Source: Corynebacterium tuberculostearicum
Lineage (GTDB): Bacteria > Actinomycetota > Actinomycetes > Mycobacteriales > Mycobacteriaceae
Assembly: GCF_030506365.1 (NCBI RefSeq)
Contig: NZ_CP073092.1
Span: 2,356,001-2,420,000, forward strand
Direction of reading: 5' to 3'
DNA length: 64,000 nucleotides
Shown: in pieces, positions 45,322-54,662 of the stretch
How the letters are laid out: every line of letters starts with the position of its first letter
Position numbering within the stretch: the first letter of the stretch is position 1
Program-made: the position numbers and the translations under genes
The notes under the pieces: generated by a model
Database searches by the model: none
What the model was told of the DNA's origin: nothing
The model's input: the letters and a program-made list of their open reading frames with translations, nothing else

Positions 45322-46470
45322 CTAGGCGTGACGGTCCAGCCAATCCACGACCGTATCGAGGGCTTGGTCGGCCGCCGGCTCGTTAAAGACCTCGTGCTTC
45401 TGGCCCTCCCAGGTCACATACTCCACATCCTTGGAGGAAATGGAGTTGTACCAATCCTGGGAGAAGTACGGCGGAACGATGCCGTCTTTGGTGCCGTGCA
45501 TGATAAGCGTTGGCGCGGTGAAGAGGTCTGCATTGACTGCGTCATAGTTCGCAATTGCCGCCAGCTGCAAGGCGGTACCTGCGCTGGTCTTTTTTGCGAT
45601 AAGCGGGCTCGAGGCATATTCGTCCTTCACCGCTTGGTTAGTGGAGATGCCATCTGTAAACGGATTAGACATCGTGATGCCCTTGCTCCACTCCGGCGAG
45701 TCCACACCGATTTCGGTACGGTGCGGGATTAGGTTCTGCGCGTAGCGGGCATTGAAACTGGTGAGCTGGGCCAACGGCAAACGCTCAAAGATGGTGGGAT
45801 CCAGTTTCTTTTGGGTCTCAGAAATATCGTCCGGCGTGATGTTCTTTCCCGCAACATTCTTGCCCGAAAGGTTCAGCGGCGCGCCACCACCATTGGTAAT
45901 GATGCCATCTACCTTGCCCGGGTTACGGATGCCATACGCCTCTACGGTCAGCGAGCCCATCGAATGGCCCAGCAAGAAGGTCTTAACGCCCTGATTTTCC
46001 TCCTTCGCCATGTCCACCACATGGTCGAAATCATCCAAGATGTACTGGAAATTATCGATGTGCCCCAGTGGCACGCTGCCGCCGGCGGACTTGCCGTGCC
46101 CGCGGTGGTCTACGCGGTAGACGTTGTAGCCCGCATCCAGCAGCCGCTTAGCGACGTAATCGTAACGCCCCGAGTGCTCAGACACGCCGTGGGCCAGGAC
46201 CACCGCACCGCGCGGGTTGGCCACCTTTTGCGTGCGGTAGTAAATCTTGACGCCGTGGCCGTGTGCACTGTCGAAGTAGCCTTCTTCATCAGATACCTGC
46301 TTCTCCGAGACGGTCGGGCGTCCCAACACATCTGGCTTTTGGTCCGCCGCTGGCGCAGGCGCTGGGGCTTCCTGGGCGATTGCCCCTGCCGTGAGCGTGC
46401 CAGATACCGTCACCGGTGCCGCTACTACTGCCGCTGCCGTTAGGTAAGCGGTGAGGTGCTTCTTCAACAT
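45322..46470 (-). CDS. Secreted alpha/beta hydrolase (monoglyceride lipase/lysophospholipase-like)
   Basis: 382 residues. Signal peptide followed by an Ala/Pro-rich stretch after A-I-A-Q. Serine-hydrolase features: oxyanion H-G-V-S-E-H-S-G-R-Y, nucleophile G-H-S-M-G-S, acidic residue in H-G-T-K-D-G-I-V, and His in G-Q-K-H-E-V-F. The D-H-R-G-H-G-K-S loop is characteristic of the monoacylglycerol-lipase group. Acting outside the plasma membrane it could release fatty acids or modify trehalose or glycerol esters. I chose ATG 46470; one GTG codon earlier is possible. Confidence 0.9.
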   Translation of the reverse strand: MLKKHLTAYLTAAAVVAAPVTVSGTLTAGAIAQEAPAPAPAADQKPDVLGRPTVSEKQVSDEEGYFDSAHGHGVKIYYRTQKVANPRGAVVLAHGVSEHSGRYDYVAKRLLDAGYNVYRVDHRGHGKSAGGSVPLGHIDNFQYILDDFDHVVDMAKEENQGVKTFLLGHSMGSLTVEAYGIRNPGKVDGIITNGGGAPLNLSGKNVAGKNITPDDISETQKKLDPTIFERLPLAQLTSFNARYAQNLIPHRTEIGVDSPEWSKGITMSNPFTDGISTNQAVKDEYASSPLIAKKTSAGTALQLAAIANYDAVNADLFTAPTLIMHGTKDGIVPPYFSQDWYNSISSKDVEYVTWEGQKHEVFNEPAADQALDTVVDWLDRHA

Positions 46471-46688
46471 CACTGTCCCCTTGAGGTGTTGTAGCTCATA
46501 TCGGTTCGCTAGATGAGATTGAGATAACAGTGATGCTAAATTTCAGACACCCCAGGGCACAAATAGTTTTCAGTAATGATACCTACGGTTGCGTAACATA
46601 ATCGCAGGGGAAGAACCCTTTAGAAATCAACAATTCCCCCGAAACTTTTTGTCCGCATTTACCCCCTTTTAGTACCCCTAAAACAAAA

Positions 46689-46721
46689 GGCGGGAAACTC
46701 GGAGTTACCGAGTTTCCCGCC
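46689..46721 (-). terminator. ppk2 terminator
   Basis: Perfect 14-bp stem GGCGGGAAACTCGG (46689-46702) / CCGAGTTTCCCGCC (46708-46721), loop AGTTA, with TTTTGTTTTA after it on the minus strand. Confidence 0.85.
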
Positions 46722-46746
46722 CATGTTGCGGCTAATTCAAATCAAC

Positions 46747-47646
46747 CTAGTCACCAATCTGGTCGCGACCGCGCTTGACGATATTCTCATCAACCTCGCC
46801 CACCAGCTCATGATCCTTATTGGTGTACTCAAACTTAGACAGCACGTAGCGCATGGCGTTAATACGGGCACGCTTCTTGTCATTGGACTTAATGGTGATC
46901 CACGGCGACTCTTCCGTATCCGTGTAGCGGAACTGCTCTTCCTTCGCACGGGTATAGTCATCCCACTTATCCAGCGAAGCCAAGTCCATAGGAGAAAGCT
47001 TCCACTGACGTACCGGGTCAATCTGACGAATGGCGAAGCGGGTGCGCTGCTCCTTACGAGTAACCGAGAACCACAGCTTAGTCAGGGAGATACCCGAGCC
47101 GAGGATCATATTCTCCAGCATTGGAACCTCACGGAGGAACTCCGCATGCTGGCTTTCCGTACAAAAACCCATCACGCGCTCCACACCGGAACGGTTGTAC
47201 CAAGAGCGGTCAAAGAAGACGATTTCGCCACCAGCCGGGAAATGCTCAATATAGCGCTGGAAATACCACGAGGTAGATTCACGCGGGGAGGGCTTTTCCA
47301 AGGCCACAGTACGTGCACCACGTGGGTTCAGGTGCTCATTAAAGCGCTTGATGGTACCGCCCTTGCCAGCCGCGTCGCGACCTTCAAAGATGATGATGTG
47401 GCGCTGGCCAGTCTCCTTAGTCCAGTTCTGCCACTTCAGCAGTTCAATCTGTAGCGCGCGCTTAACGGACTCGTACTCATCACGAGTCATGCGCTCATCG
47501 TAGGGGTAATTTTCCCGCCAAGTCTGAACCGGGGAACCGTCCGGCATGATCAGCGAGGGATCATCCTCATCGGTCCCATCGACGACGTAGCCGTCAGTTT
47601 TTGCCAGGTCGATCTCGGGAAGGTCGTCGTCTTTAATATCAGCCAT
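46747..47646 (-). CDS. ppk2: Polyphosphate kinase 2
   Basis: 299 residues. PPK2 moves phosphate between polyphosphate and nucleoside diphosphates. The Walker A loop is F-E-G-R-D-A-A-G-K-G-G near 88-98, followed by the lid-type S-T-S-W-Y-F-Q-R-Y and the Walker B-like F-F-D-R-S-W-Y-N-R. Single-domain class. A TACACT box lies 6-7 bp before the ATG (47653-47658), so the mRNA may be leaderless. Same position beside the porin genes as in C. glutamicum. Confidence 0.95.
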   Translation of the reverse strand: MADIKDDDLPEIDLAKTDGYVVDGTDEDDPSLIMPDGSPVQTWRENYPYDERMTRDEYESVKRALQIELLKWQNWTKETGQRHIIIFEGRDAAGKGGTIKRFNEHLNPRGARTVALEKPSPRESTSWYFQRYIEHFPAGGEIVFFDRSWYNRSGVERVMGFCTESQHAEFLREVPMLENMILGSGISLTKLWFSVTRKEQRTRFAIRQIDPVRQWKLSPMDLASLDKWDDYTRAKEEQFRYTDTEESPWITIKSNDKKRARINAMRYVLSKFEYTNKDHELVGEVDENIVKRGRDQIGD

Positions 47647-47731
47647 GCATTTAGTGTAACCCGAATGTGGACATCTAGCGCGCTAAATTTTCTCATTTAC
47701 CCCTGCCCACAGTAGGAATAACAAAACGAAA

Positions 47732-47760
47732 AGAAGGCCTACCGAAATGGTAGGCCTTCT
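47732..47760 (-). terminator. Terminator of the porin genes
   Basis: AGAAGGCCTACC (47732-47743) / GGTAGGCCTTCT (47749-47760), 12-bp perfect stem, loop GAAAT, with TTTTCGTTTTG following on the minus strand. Confidence 0.85.
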
Positions 47761-47800
47761 CACTTCAGTGAGCGTTACAGCTCAGAACTGAAGGATGTTC

Positions 47801-47947
47801 TTATGCGAACATGCCGAGCAGCTTGGAAGCGCCCTCAGCAATGTTCAGGAACGGCTTCATGAAGGTGTAGATGGCGTCGAAGTCGGTTGCCAGTGCACCT
47901 ACGTAGGTGTCAACGAAGTTAGCGGAGCTTACGATGAAATCGCCCAT
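47801..47947 (-). CDS. porA: PorA-type small outer-membrane pore protein
   Basis: 48 residues, too short for routine gene calls. It begins M-G-D-F-I-V-S-S-A-N-F-V-D-T-Y-V and has no signal peptide, as known for corynebacterial porins. It should form an amphipathic helix. AAGGAG stands 8 bp ahead of the ATG. Identity rests on position (ppk2 - two small genes - groEL, as in C. glutamicum), size (45 residues in that species) and character, not on strong sequence match. Usually needs O-mycoloylation and a PorH partner to form channels in the mycolate membrane. Confidence 0.75.
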   Translation of the reverse strand: MGDFIVSSANFVDTYVGALATDFDAIYTFMKPFLNIAEGASKLLGMFA

Positions 47948-47984
47948 GGGAGATTCTCCTTAAAAGTTAGAAGTGAATGTTTAT

Positions 47985-48164
47985 TTACTTGGAGGACAGG
48001 GAGGACAGCTCAGGGGTGACAGCCTCGATGCCGTTGTCACCAATGAAGCCGATGGCACCGAAGAAGCTACCGAAAGCTTCCTGGAAGGAACCCAGGACCT
48101 TGTGCCAGCCTTCCCAGGTGTCAACGAAGTTGTCGAGGTGGGTGATAACGTTAGAGAGATCCAT
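47985..48164 (-). CDS. porH: PorH-type small outer-membrane pore protein
   Basis: 59 residues, starting M-D-L-S-N-V-I, no signal peptide, alternating hydrophobic/charged pattern for an amphipathic helix (F-Q-E-A-F-G-S-F-F-G-A-I-G-F). The C-terminus is Ser-rich. The C. glutamicum PorH has 57 residues and also begins M-D-L-S. A strong AGGAG precedes the ATG. It is the upstream gene of the porin pair, separated from porA by 37 bp. Role: hetero-oligomeric channel with PorA. Confidence 0.78.
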   Translation of the reverse strand: MDLSNVITHLDNFVDTWEGWHKVLGSFQEAFGSFFGAIGFIGDNGIEAVTPELSSLSSK

Positions 48165-48829
48165 GTTTGAACTCCTAAAATAGATCCGAAGCTATTTGCC
48201 GCGGAGGGGGTTTGCAGTTTGCAGACACCCTCAGTGGGCGTCACAAGAATTATTCTGGCACAAGATTCACCGAAAGCAAGTCTCCTTTGCATATTTCTCC
48301 TCTAATTAAGGAGATTTGCCTTTCACTGACCGAATCTTTATCGGAGACATTTGCCTTCTTTATTTAAGAAGCAAATCCCACTGAACTGGGCATTTCCAAC
48401 ACTTTATAACCATTTCAAAAGAATATAAGTCAGCACTGTAACGCTCAAGGGTGTAACGATCGATAAATAGGCCCAAAATCTAGCAACTCTGGGCGAAAAA
48501 TTTTTTCCTAACACTCAGCTCCCCCTTACCCCTATATGGGGTCATTGTTGCTGATGTTTCTCATGTTACAGACTGTGGTGTCCTCTTTTTATGACTTCTC
48601 AAGGACTCCTGTCGACTACCGATACGAAATGCACGCCCAGAATAAATCCACGGTGAAAGGCGTTTTCACCGCTGACCCTTCGAATTATTCACCCTCTAGC
48701 CCATTCGACTGAGACTTTGGTGCAGACACGCCGAAGCGCCCCGCTTCATGCGCTCAAAAGCACAGAAACGGGGCGCTCCGAAGGGGTTAGAGGGCTCTAA
48801 AACGTGCCCTAATACCTCGTTTGCGGGGC
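48165..48829. other. 665-bp AT-rich spacer between porH and groEL
   Basis: No gene seen. The porH promoter must be here (AT-rich from 48250 to 48640; CAGAATAATTC near 48250 on the minus strand is a possible -10 region). It also contains a short hairpin at 48651-48671 (CGGTGAAA/TTTCACCG). Long untranslated leaders are known ahead of porin genes, so an unrecognised regulatory RNA is possible. Confidence 0.5.
48735..48777 (-). terminator. groEL terminator
   Basis: AGCGCCCCG (48735-48743) and CGGGGCGCT (48769-48777) form a 9-bp stem with a 25-base loop, behind groEL; no marked T-run follows. Confidence 0.5.
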
Positions 48830-50569
<1,740 letters not shown>

Positions 50570-50593
50570 TCAACCACAACGATGTAGATTTAT

Positions 50594-50620
50594 CTGGCAC
50601 TCATACTGTGCGAGTGCTAA
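50594..50620. promoter_or_regulatory. CIRCE operator (HrcA)
   Basis: CTGGCACTC (50594-50602), nine bases, GAGTGCTAA (50612-50620). Seven of nine left-arm bases and all right-arm bases match TTAGCACTC-N9-GAGTGCTAA. Lies 117 bp ahead of groEL; heat-shock repression by HrcA is inferred. Confidence 0.9.
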
Positions 50621-50660
50621 CGACCATTCTGGCACTCTCCTACCGCGACTGCAAGAAAAA

Positions 50661-50688
50661 AATGGCGCCCCCGCGAAGGGACGCCATT
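50661..50688 (-). terminator. OPT transporter terminator
   Basis: AATGGCGCCC (50661-50670) and GGGACGCCATT (50678-50688), one bulged A, with TTTTTTCTTG following on the minus strand. Confidence 0.8.
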
Positions 50689-50709
50689 ATATAAGGAATG
50701 GATCAGAAA

Positions 50710-52680
50710 CTAGGAGCTCTTGACCGTGCGCTTAGTCCAGCGGTAGATGAACGTCAGCGCGAAAATAAAGAGAATCACGCCGACGATGGTGGCAGACGTG
50801 CCGCCCTCGAAGATCTCTAGCGGGCTCTCGCCGCCAGCAGCGGCAATGATGCCGGCGTTGACCACGCCAAAGAGGGACTCACCCACGATGAGGCCGGTGG
50901 CCAGGAGGGTACCCATACGCTTGGCAAACTCCGGGTGGGATTGCTTCGCGGCCCACTTGTCATAGAAGGTGCCCAGGATGGCGCCGATGGGGATGACGAT
51001 GGTCAGGGCGGCCGGTAGGTACATGCCCATGCCGGCGGCCAGCGGGGACAGCGAGTACTTATCGGTGAACTTGCGCAGGAGCTCGTCAATAATAATAAGG
51101 ACAGCGCCAATGGCCATACCGATGAAGATGAGGTTCCAGTCCAACGAGCTATCGAAGATGCCGGAGGCAACGGAGGACATCAGGGCGGCCTGCGGGGCGG
51201 CCAAGGCGTCTTCGCCGGCGCCTTCCATGCCTTGGAAGCCGAAGCCATTGAGCATGACCTGCAGAATCGGCGGGATGACCAGGGAGCCGAAGACCACGCC
51301 GATGATGAGCGCTACCTGCTGCTTCCACGGAGTAGCGCCGACGAGCTGACCAGTCTTGAGGTCCTGCAGGTTGTCATTGGAAATGGTGGCAATGCCAAAG
51401 ACGATGGCCGCGGTGAAGAGCGTATAGGCCACCAAAGACAAAGGATCCGCAGTGGTGCCGCGGGTGACGGCCGCGATGAGCAGCGAGGCGGCGAGCACGG
51501 CGATGATGCCGATGGAGGAAATGGGCGAGTTAGACGCACCAATCAGGCCAGCCATGTAGCCGCACACGGAGGCGATAATCAGACCTACCAGCAGGGTAAA
51601 GAGGACGGAGACGGTGATGAGCACGGCCATGTGGTCGTGAATATCGGTACCGCGTACGAAGTCCCACAACAGCAACGCGATAGGCACCATGAACGCCACG
51701 ATGGTGGTGGCGACATAAGGGAAGGGAATATCGCGCTCGGTGACATCCACGGTGGAGCCGGACTTGCGGGCGCGCGAGGAGGCTAGGGACTGGCGGATGC
51801 CCACAGCAATGGGAGCGGCGATCTTCAGCAGGGTCCAAATGGCGGCAATGGCCATGGTGCCCACGCCGATGAAGCGGATGTCATCGGAGAAGGTGGTATC
51901 GACGACGTCGGCAAGCGCGGTGGTGCCCGTAATATCGCCGGTGGTGAAAATGGGCAGCAAGATGAAGTAGGAAATCACCACGCCAACCAGCATGGCAATG
52001 CCTACCGGCAGGCCCACCAGGTGGCCCACGCCGATAAGCGCGGTGGACAGGCTGGTGCCCAGGGTGGTCGCGCCAGCGCCGAGCTTGAAATAGGCGGTGA
52101 CTTCGGAGGCGGCGGCCTTCATTGCGGTCAGCAGCGCCATAACGGCCGAGGTAATGCCACCCGCGACGATAACACGCAGGCCCTTGGCATTTTCTTCCTG
52201 GCTGGTGCCGGAGGCATTTTCATCGCCCACCTTGAGGACCTCGGCCGCGGCCACGCCCTCCGGATAGGGCAGATCGGAGCCGGTGACCAAAGCGCGGCGC
52301 AGCGGGATGGAATACATCACGCCCAGCACGCCGCCGATGATGCACACGCCAGCCGTCTGCACGAAGCCAAAGCCCTGCCAGTACCCCACCATCACCAAGC
52401 CGGGGAGCACAAAGATGATGGCGGACAAGGTGCCCGCGGCAGAGGCAATGGTCTGCACGATGTTGTTTTCTTTAACGTTGTGGCCCTTGAACCGGCGCAG
52501 CACCGCCATGGAGATCACGGCGGCCGGGATGGAGGTAGCAAAGGTCAAGCCCACCTTCAGGCCTAAGTACACATTGGCGGCGGTGAAGATGAGGGTAATC
52601 AGGCCACCGATGATGATGCCGCGCAGAGTCAGCTCGGGCAGGGAGGCCTTGGAACCTGCGGCGGATGATGCGTTCGCCAT
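50710..52680 (-). CDS. Oligopeptide transporter, OPT/YSL family
   Basis: 656 residues, 14-16 membrane helices. Opening [28 protein letters not shown] marks the bacterial OPT family; [25 protein letters not shown] and D-N-L-Q-D-L-K-T-G are further conserved pieces. Proton-coupled uptake of short peptides or metal chelates is the family's role. The adjacent divergent M20 dipeptidase suggests peptide use. Its start is ATG 52680. Confidence 0.93.
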   Translation of the reverse strand: MANASSAAGSKASLPELTLRGIIIGGLITLIFTAANVYLGLKVGLTFATSIPAAVISMAVLRRFKGHNVKENNIVQTIASAAGTLSAIIFVLPGLVMVGYWQGFGFVQTAGVCIIGGVLGVMYSIPLRRALVTGSDLPYPEGVAAAEVLKVGDENASGTSQEENAKGLRVIVAGGITSAVMALLTAMKAAASEVTAYFKLGAGATTLGTSLSTALIGVGHLVGLPVGIAMLVGVVISYFILLPIFTTGDITGTTALADVVDTTFSDDIRFIGVGTMAIAAIWTLLKIAAPIAVGIRQSLASSRARKSGSTVDVTERDIPFPYVATTIVAFMVPIALLLWDFVRGTDIHDHMAVLITVSVLFTLLVGLIIASVCGYMAGLIGASNSPISSIGIIAVLAASLLIAAVTRGTTADPLSLVAYTLFTAAIVFGIATISNDNLQDLKTGQLVGATPWKQQVALIIGVVFGSLVIPPILQVMLNGFGFQGMEGAGEDALAAPQAALMSSVASGIFDSSLDWNLIFIGMAIGAVLIIIDELLRKFTDKYSLSPLAAGMGMYLPAALTIVIPIGAILGTFYDKWAAKQSHPEFAKRMGTLLATGLIVGESLFGVVNAGIIAAAGGESPLEIFEGGTSATIVGVILFIFALTFIYRWTKRTVKSS

Positions 52681-52919
52681 GCCAGGTCCTTTCTATTCTC
52701 GGCTATGAAAGTTTCTTGTTTCACCCACGCAGCGGTCTACAGCGGGCCGCGGCCAGCTACGTCCGTTTCTATCTGTTTGGTACCGGTTTCTTTCCTCGGT
52801 TTGAGTCCGAACGGACAGAATCCGCACAGGGTGGAATGAAAAAAATTTTAGTTCACCACCCCAGCGTTTTCCTATTCCGGTTGCTCTATAGCTTGGGGCG
52901 GGCGGGTACCGTAGAAAAC

Positions 52920-54287
52920 ATGACTGCACTTAATGAAAGCATTCGCAACGATCGCGAGACCATTTTCCGCCAGCTCAGCGAGCTCGTGGCCTTTAATTCC
53001 GTCCACGACGAGGAAGGTTTGGAGGACCAGACCAAGGGAGCAAGCCAGTGGGTTAAGTCCGCACTGGAAGAGGCCGGAGTGAGCGTGGAAACCATCACCA
53101 CGGCCGATGGCTCCACGGCCATCTTGGGTGAGCGCAAGGGCGACGAGGGCGCCAAGACGGTGCTGCTGTACTCCCACTATGACGTGGTGCCGGCCGGCAA
53201 CCGCGAAGCTTGGGAATCCGATCCGTTCACCCTGACCGAGCGCGAGGCCGCCGATGGCACCACCCGCTGGTACGGCCGCGGCGCCGCCGACTGCAAGGGC
53301 AATGTGGCCATGCACTTGGCCGCCCTGCGCGCGGTGGACAATAACGGCGGCACCAAGGTGAACCTGAAGTACCTCATCGAGGGCTCCGAGGAGCGCGGCG
53401 GCGAGGGCCTGTCCCAGCTCATCAAGGACCGCCCGGAGCTTTTTGCTGCCGACGCCATCCTTATCGCCGATGCGGGCAACGCCGCTGTGGGCCAGCCGAC
53501 CTTGACCACGTCCCTGCGCGGCGGCGCGCAGATTGGCGTCCAGGTCGATACCTTGGCCTCCGCCGTGCACTCCGGCCAGTTTGGCGGCGCGGCACCGGAT
53601 GCGGCCAAGGCGCTGATGCGCGCCATCGACTCCCTGTCCGATGAGTACGGCCGCACCGTTATCGACGGCGTAGATACCACCGCCGAGTGGTCCGGCCAGG
53701 AGTACCCGGCAGACGCCTTCCGCGCCGATGCGCAGCTACTGGATGGCACCAAGATCATGGGCGAGGACGACCCGGCCGGTGCCACCCCGGTGGCCAACAT
53801 GGTCTGGTCCCGCCCGGCCATTACCGTGACCGGCTTTACCTCCACTCCGGTGGCAGAGGCCGTCAACGCCGTGCCCGCCACCGCTTCCGCGCAGCTCAAC
53901 CTGCGCGTTCCAGCCGGCGCCGATGCCGCCGCGATTGCCGACGCCGTCTGTGATCACCTCCGTGCCCACACCCCATGGGGCGCCCACGTGAAGGCCGAGG
54001 TGCTCGAGGCCAATGCCGGCTTCTCCACCGATCCGGAAAAGCCCGCCGCCGCGCTACTGGGCGAGTGCCTCACCGAGGCCTACGGCACGGACACCGCTGC
54101 ACAGGGCATGGGCGGCTCCATTCCGCTGACCACCGAGCTGCAAGAGGCTCACCCCAACGCGGAGATCGCTCTCTACGGCGTGGAGGAGCCAAAGTGCACC
54201 ATCCACTCCGCCAATGAGTCCGTCGATCCCACCGAGATCGAGAACATCGCTGCCGCTGAAGCGCTCTTCTTGCAGCGCTACGCCTAA
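52920..54287 (+). CDS. M20-family dipeptidase
   Basis: 455 residues, zinc aminoacylase/dipeptidase. Metal site: H-Y-D-V-V-P (first His/Asp), R-G-A-A-D-C-K-G-N (bridging Asp), E-G-S-E-E-R-G-G (Glu base and ligand), A-D-A-G-N region, and the final His in C-T-I-H-S-A-N-E. The dimerisation lid domain lies between about 200 and 320. I chose ATG 52920: the longer frame has no homology, and TACCGT eight bp ahead fits a leaderless transcript; no ribosome site is visible. It could hydrolyse peptides imported by the divergent OPT transporter. Confidence 0.94.
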   Translation: MTALNESIRNDRETIFRQLSELVAFNSVHDEEGLEDQTKGASQWVKSALEEAGVSVETITTADGSTAILGERKGDEGAKTVLLYSHYDVVPAGNREAWESDPFTLTEREAADGTTRWYGRGAADCKGNVAMHLAALRAVDNNGGTKVNLKYLIEGSEERGGEGLSQLIKDRPELFAADAILIADAGNAAVGQPTLTTSLRGGAQIGVQVDTLASAVHSGQFGGAAPDAAKALMRAIDSLSDEYGRTVIDGVDTTAEWSGQEYPADAFRADAQLLDGTKIMGEDDPAGATPVANMVWSRPAITVTGFTSTPVAEAVNAVPATASAQLNLRVPAGADAAAIADAVCDHLRAHTPWGAHVKAEVLEANAGFSTDPEKPAAALLGECLTEAYGTDTAAQGMGGSIPLTTELQEAHPNAEIALYGVEEPKCTIHSANESVDPTEIENIAAAEALFLQRYA

Positions 54288-54358
54288 GGGCTTACCCCTC
54301 CCGGCCGCCGCGGCCACCGCGGCTGCCGCCGCTTCGGTTTAGCGGCTTGCCGCCAACT

Positions 54359-54388
54359 CCCCGCATCCCGAACCGATGGGATGCGGGG
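54359..54388 (+). terminator. Terminator behind the M20 dipeptidase
   Basis: CCCCGCATCCC (54359-54369) / GGGATGCGGGG (54378-54388), 11-bp stem, then TTTATTTCT. A GC-rich stretch (54300-54350) separates it from the stop. Confidence 0.88.
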
Positions 54389-54424
54389 TTTATTTCTGCC
54401 CTAAATCGGCCCGAAATAGCGGCA

Positions 54425-54627
54425 TATAATACAGTGCATAAAATTATTCCTTTCAAAGCCGTGGAAAAACTGATAAAGTGGTAAAAAGTTGGCCCTGCGC
54501 TCGGCCATGTTGCTTGCACTGTGCCGCCGCGTCGTACTCAGCGGCGCGCGGCTCGTGAATGTTCTCGCTTCTCGTCAGCTGTGTTCTCGTGTGTGTGCTC
54601 GTGGTATTCGCGGCAGCGGGGTATAAG
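54425..54627 (+). promoter_or_regulatory. mrp operon promoter region
   Basis: Perfect TATAAT at 54425-54430, in an AT-rich block, and a second TATAAG at 54622-54627 about 35 bp ahead of mrpA with an AAGGAG near 54644. Which is used is unclear; no -35 boxes stand out. The 195-bp leader between them shows no recognised riboswitch. Confidence 0.5.
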
Positions 54628-54662
54628 AACGTGACACAACCATAAGGAGCGTAGTAACCAAC

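Noticed and set aside
52665..52919. Longer N-terminus of the M20 dipeptidase
   Set aside because: The segment lies in the divergent spacer, is Phe/Arg-rich and unlike any dipeptidase N-terminus.
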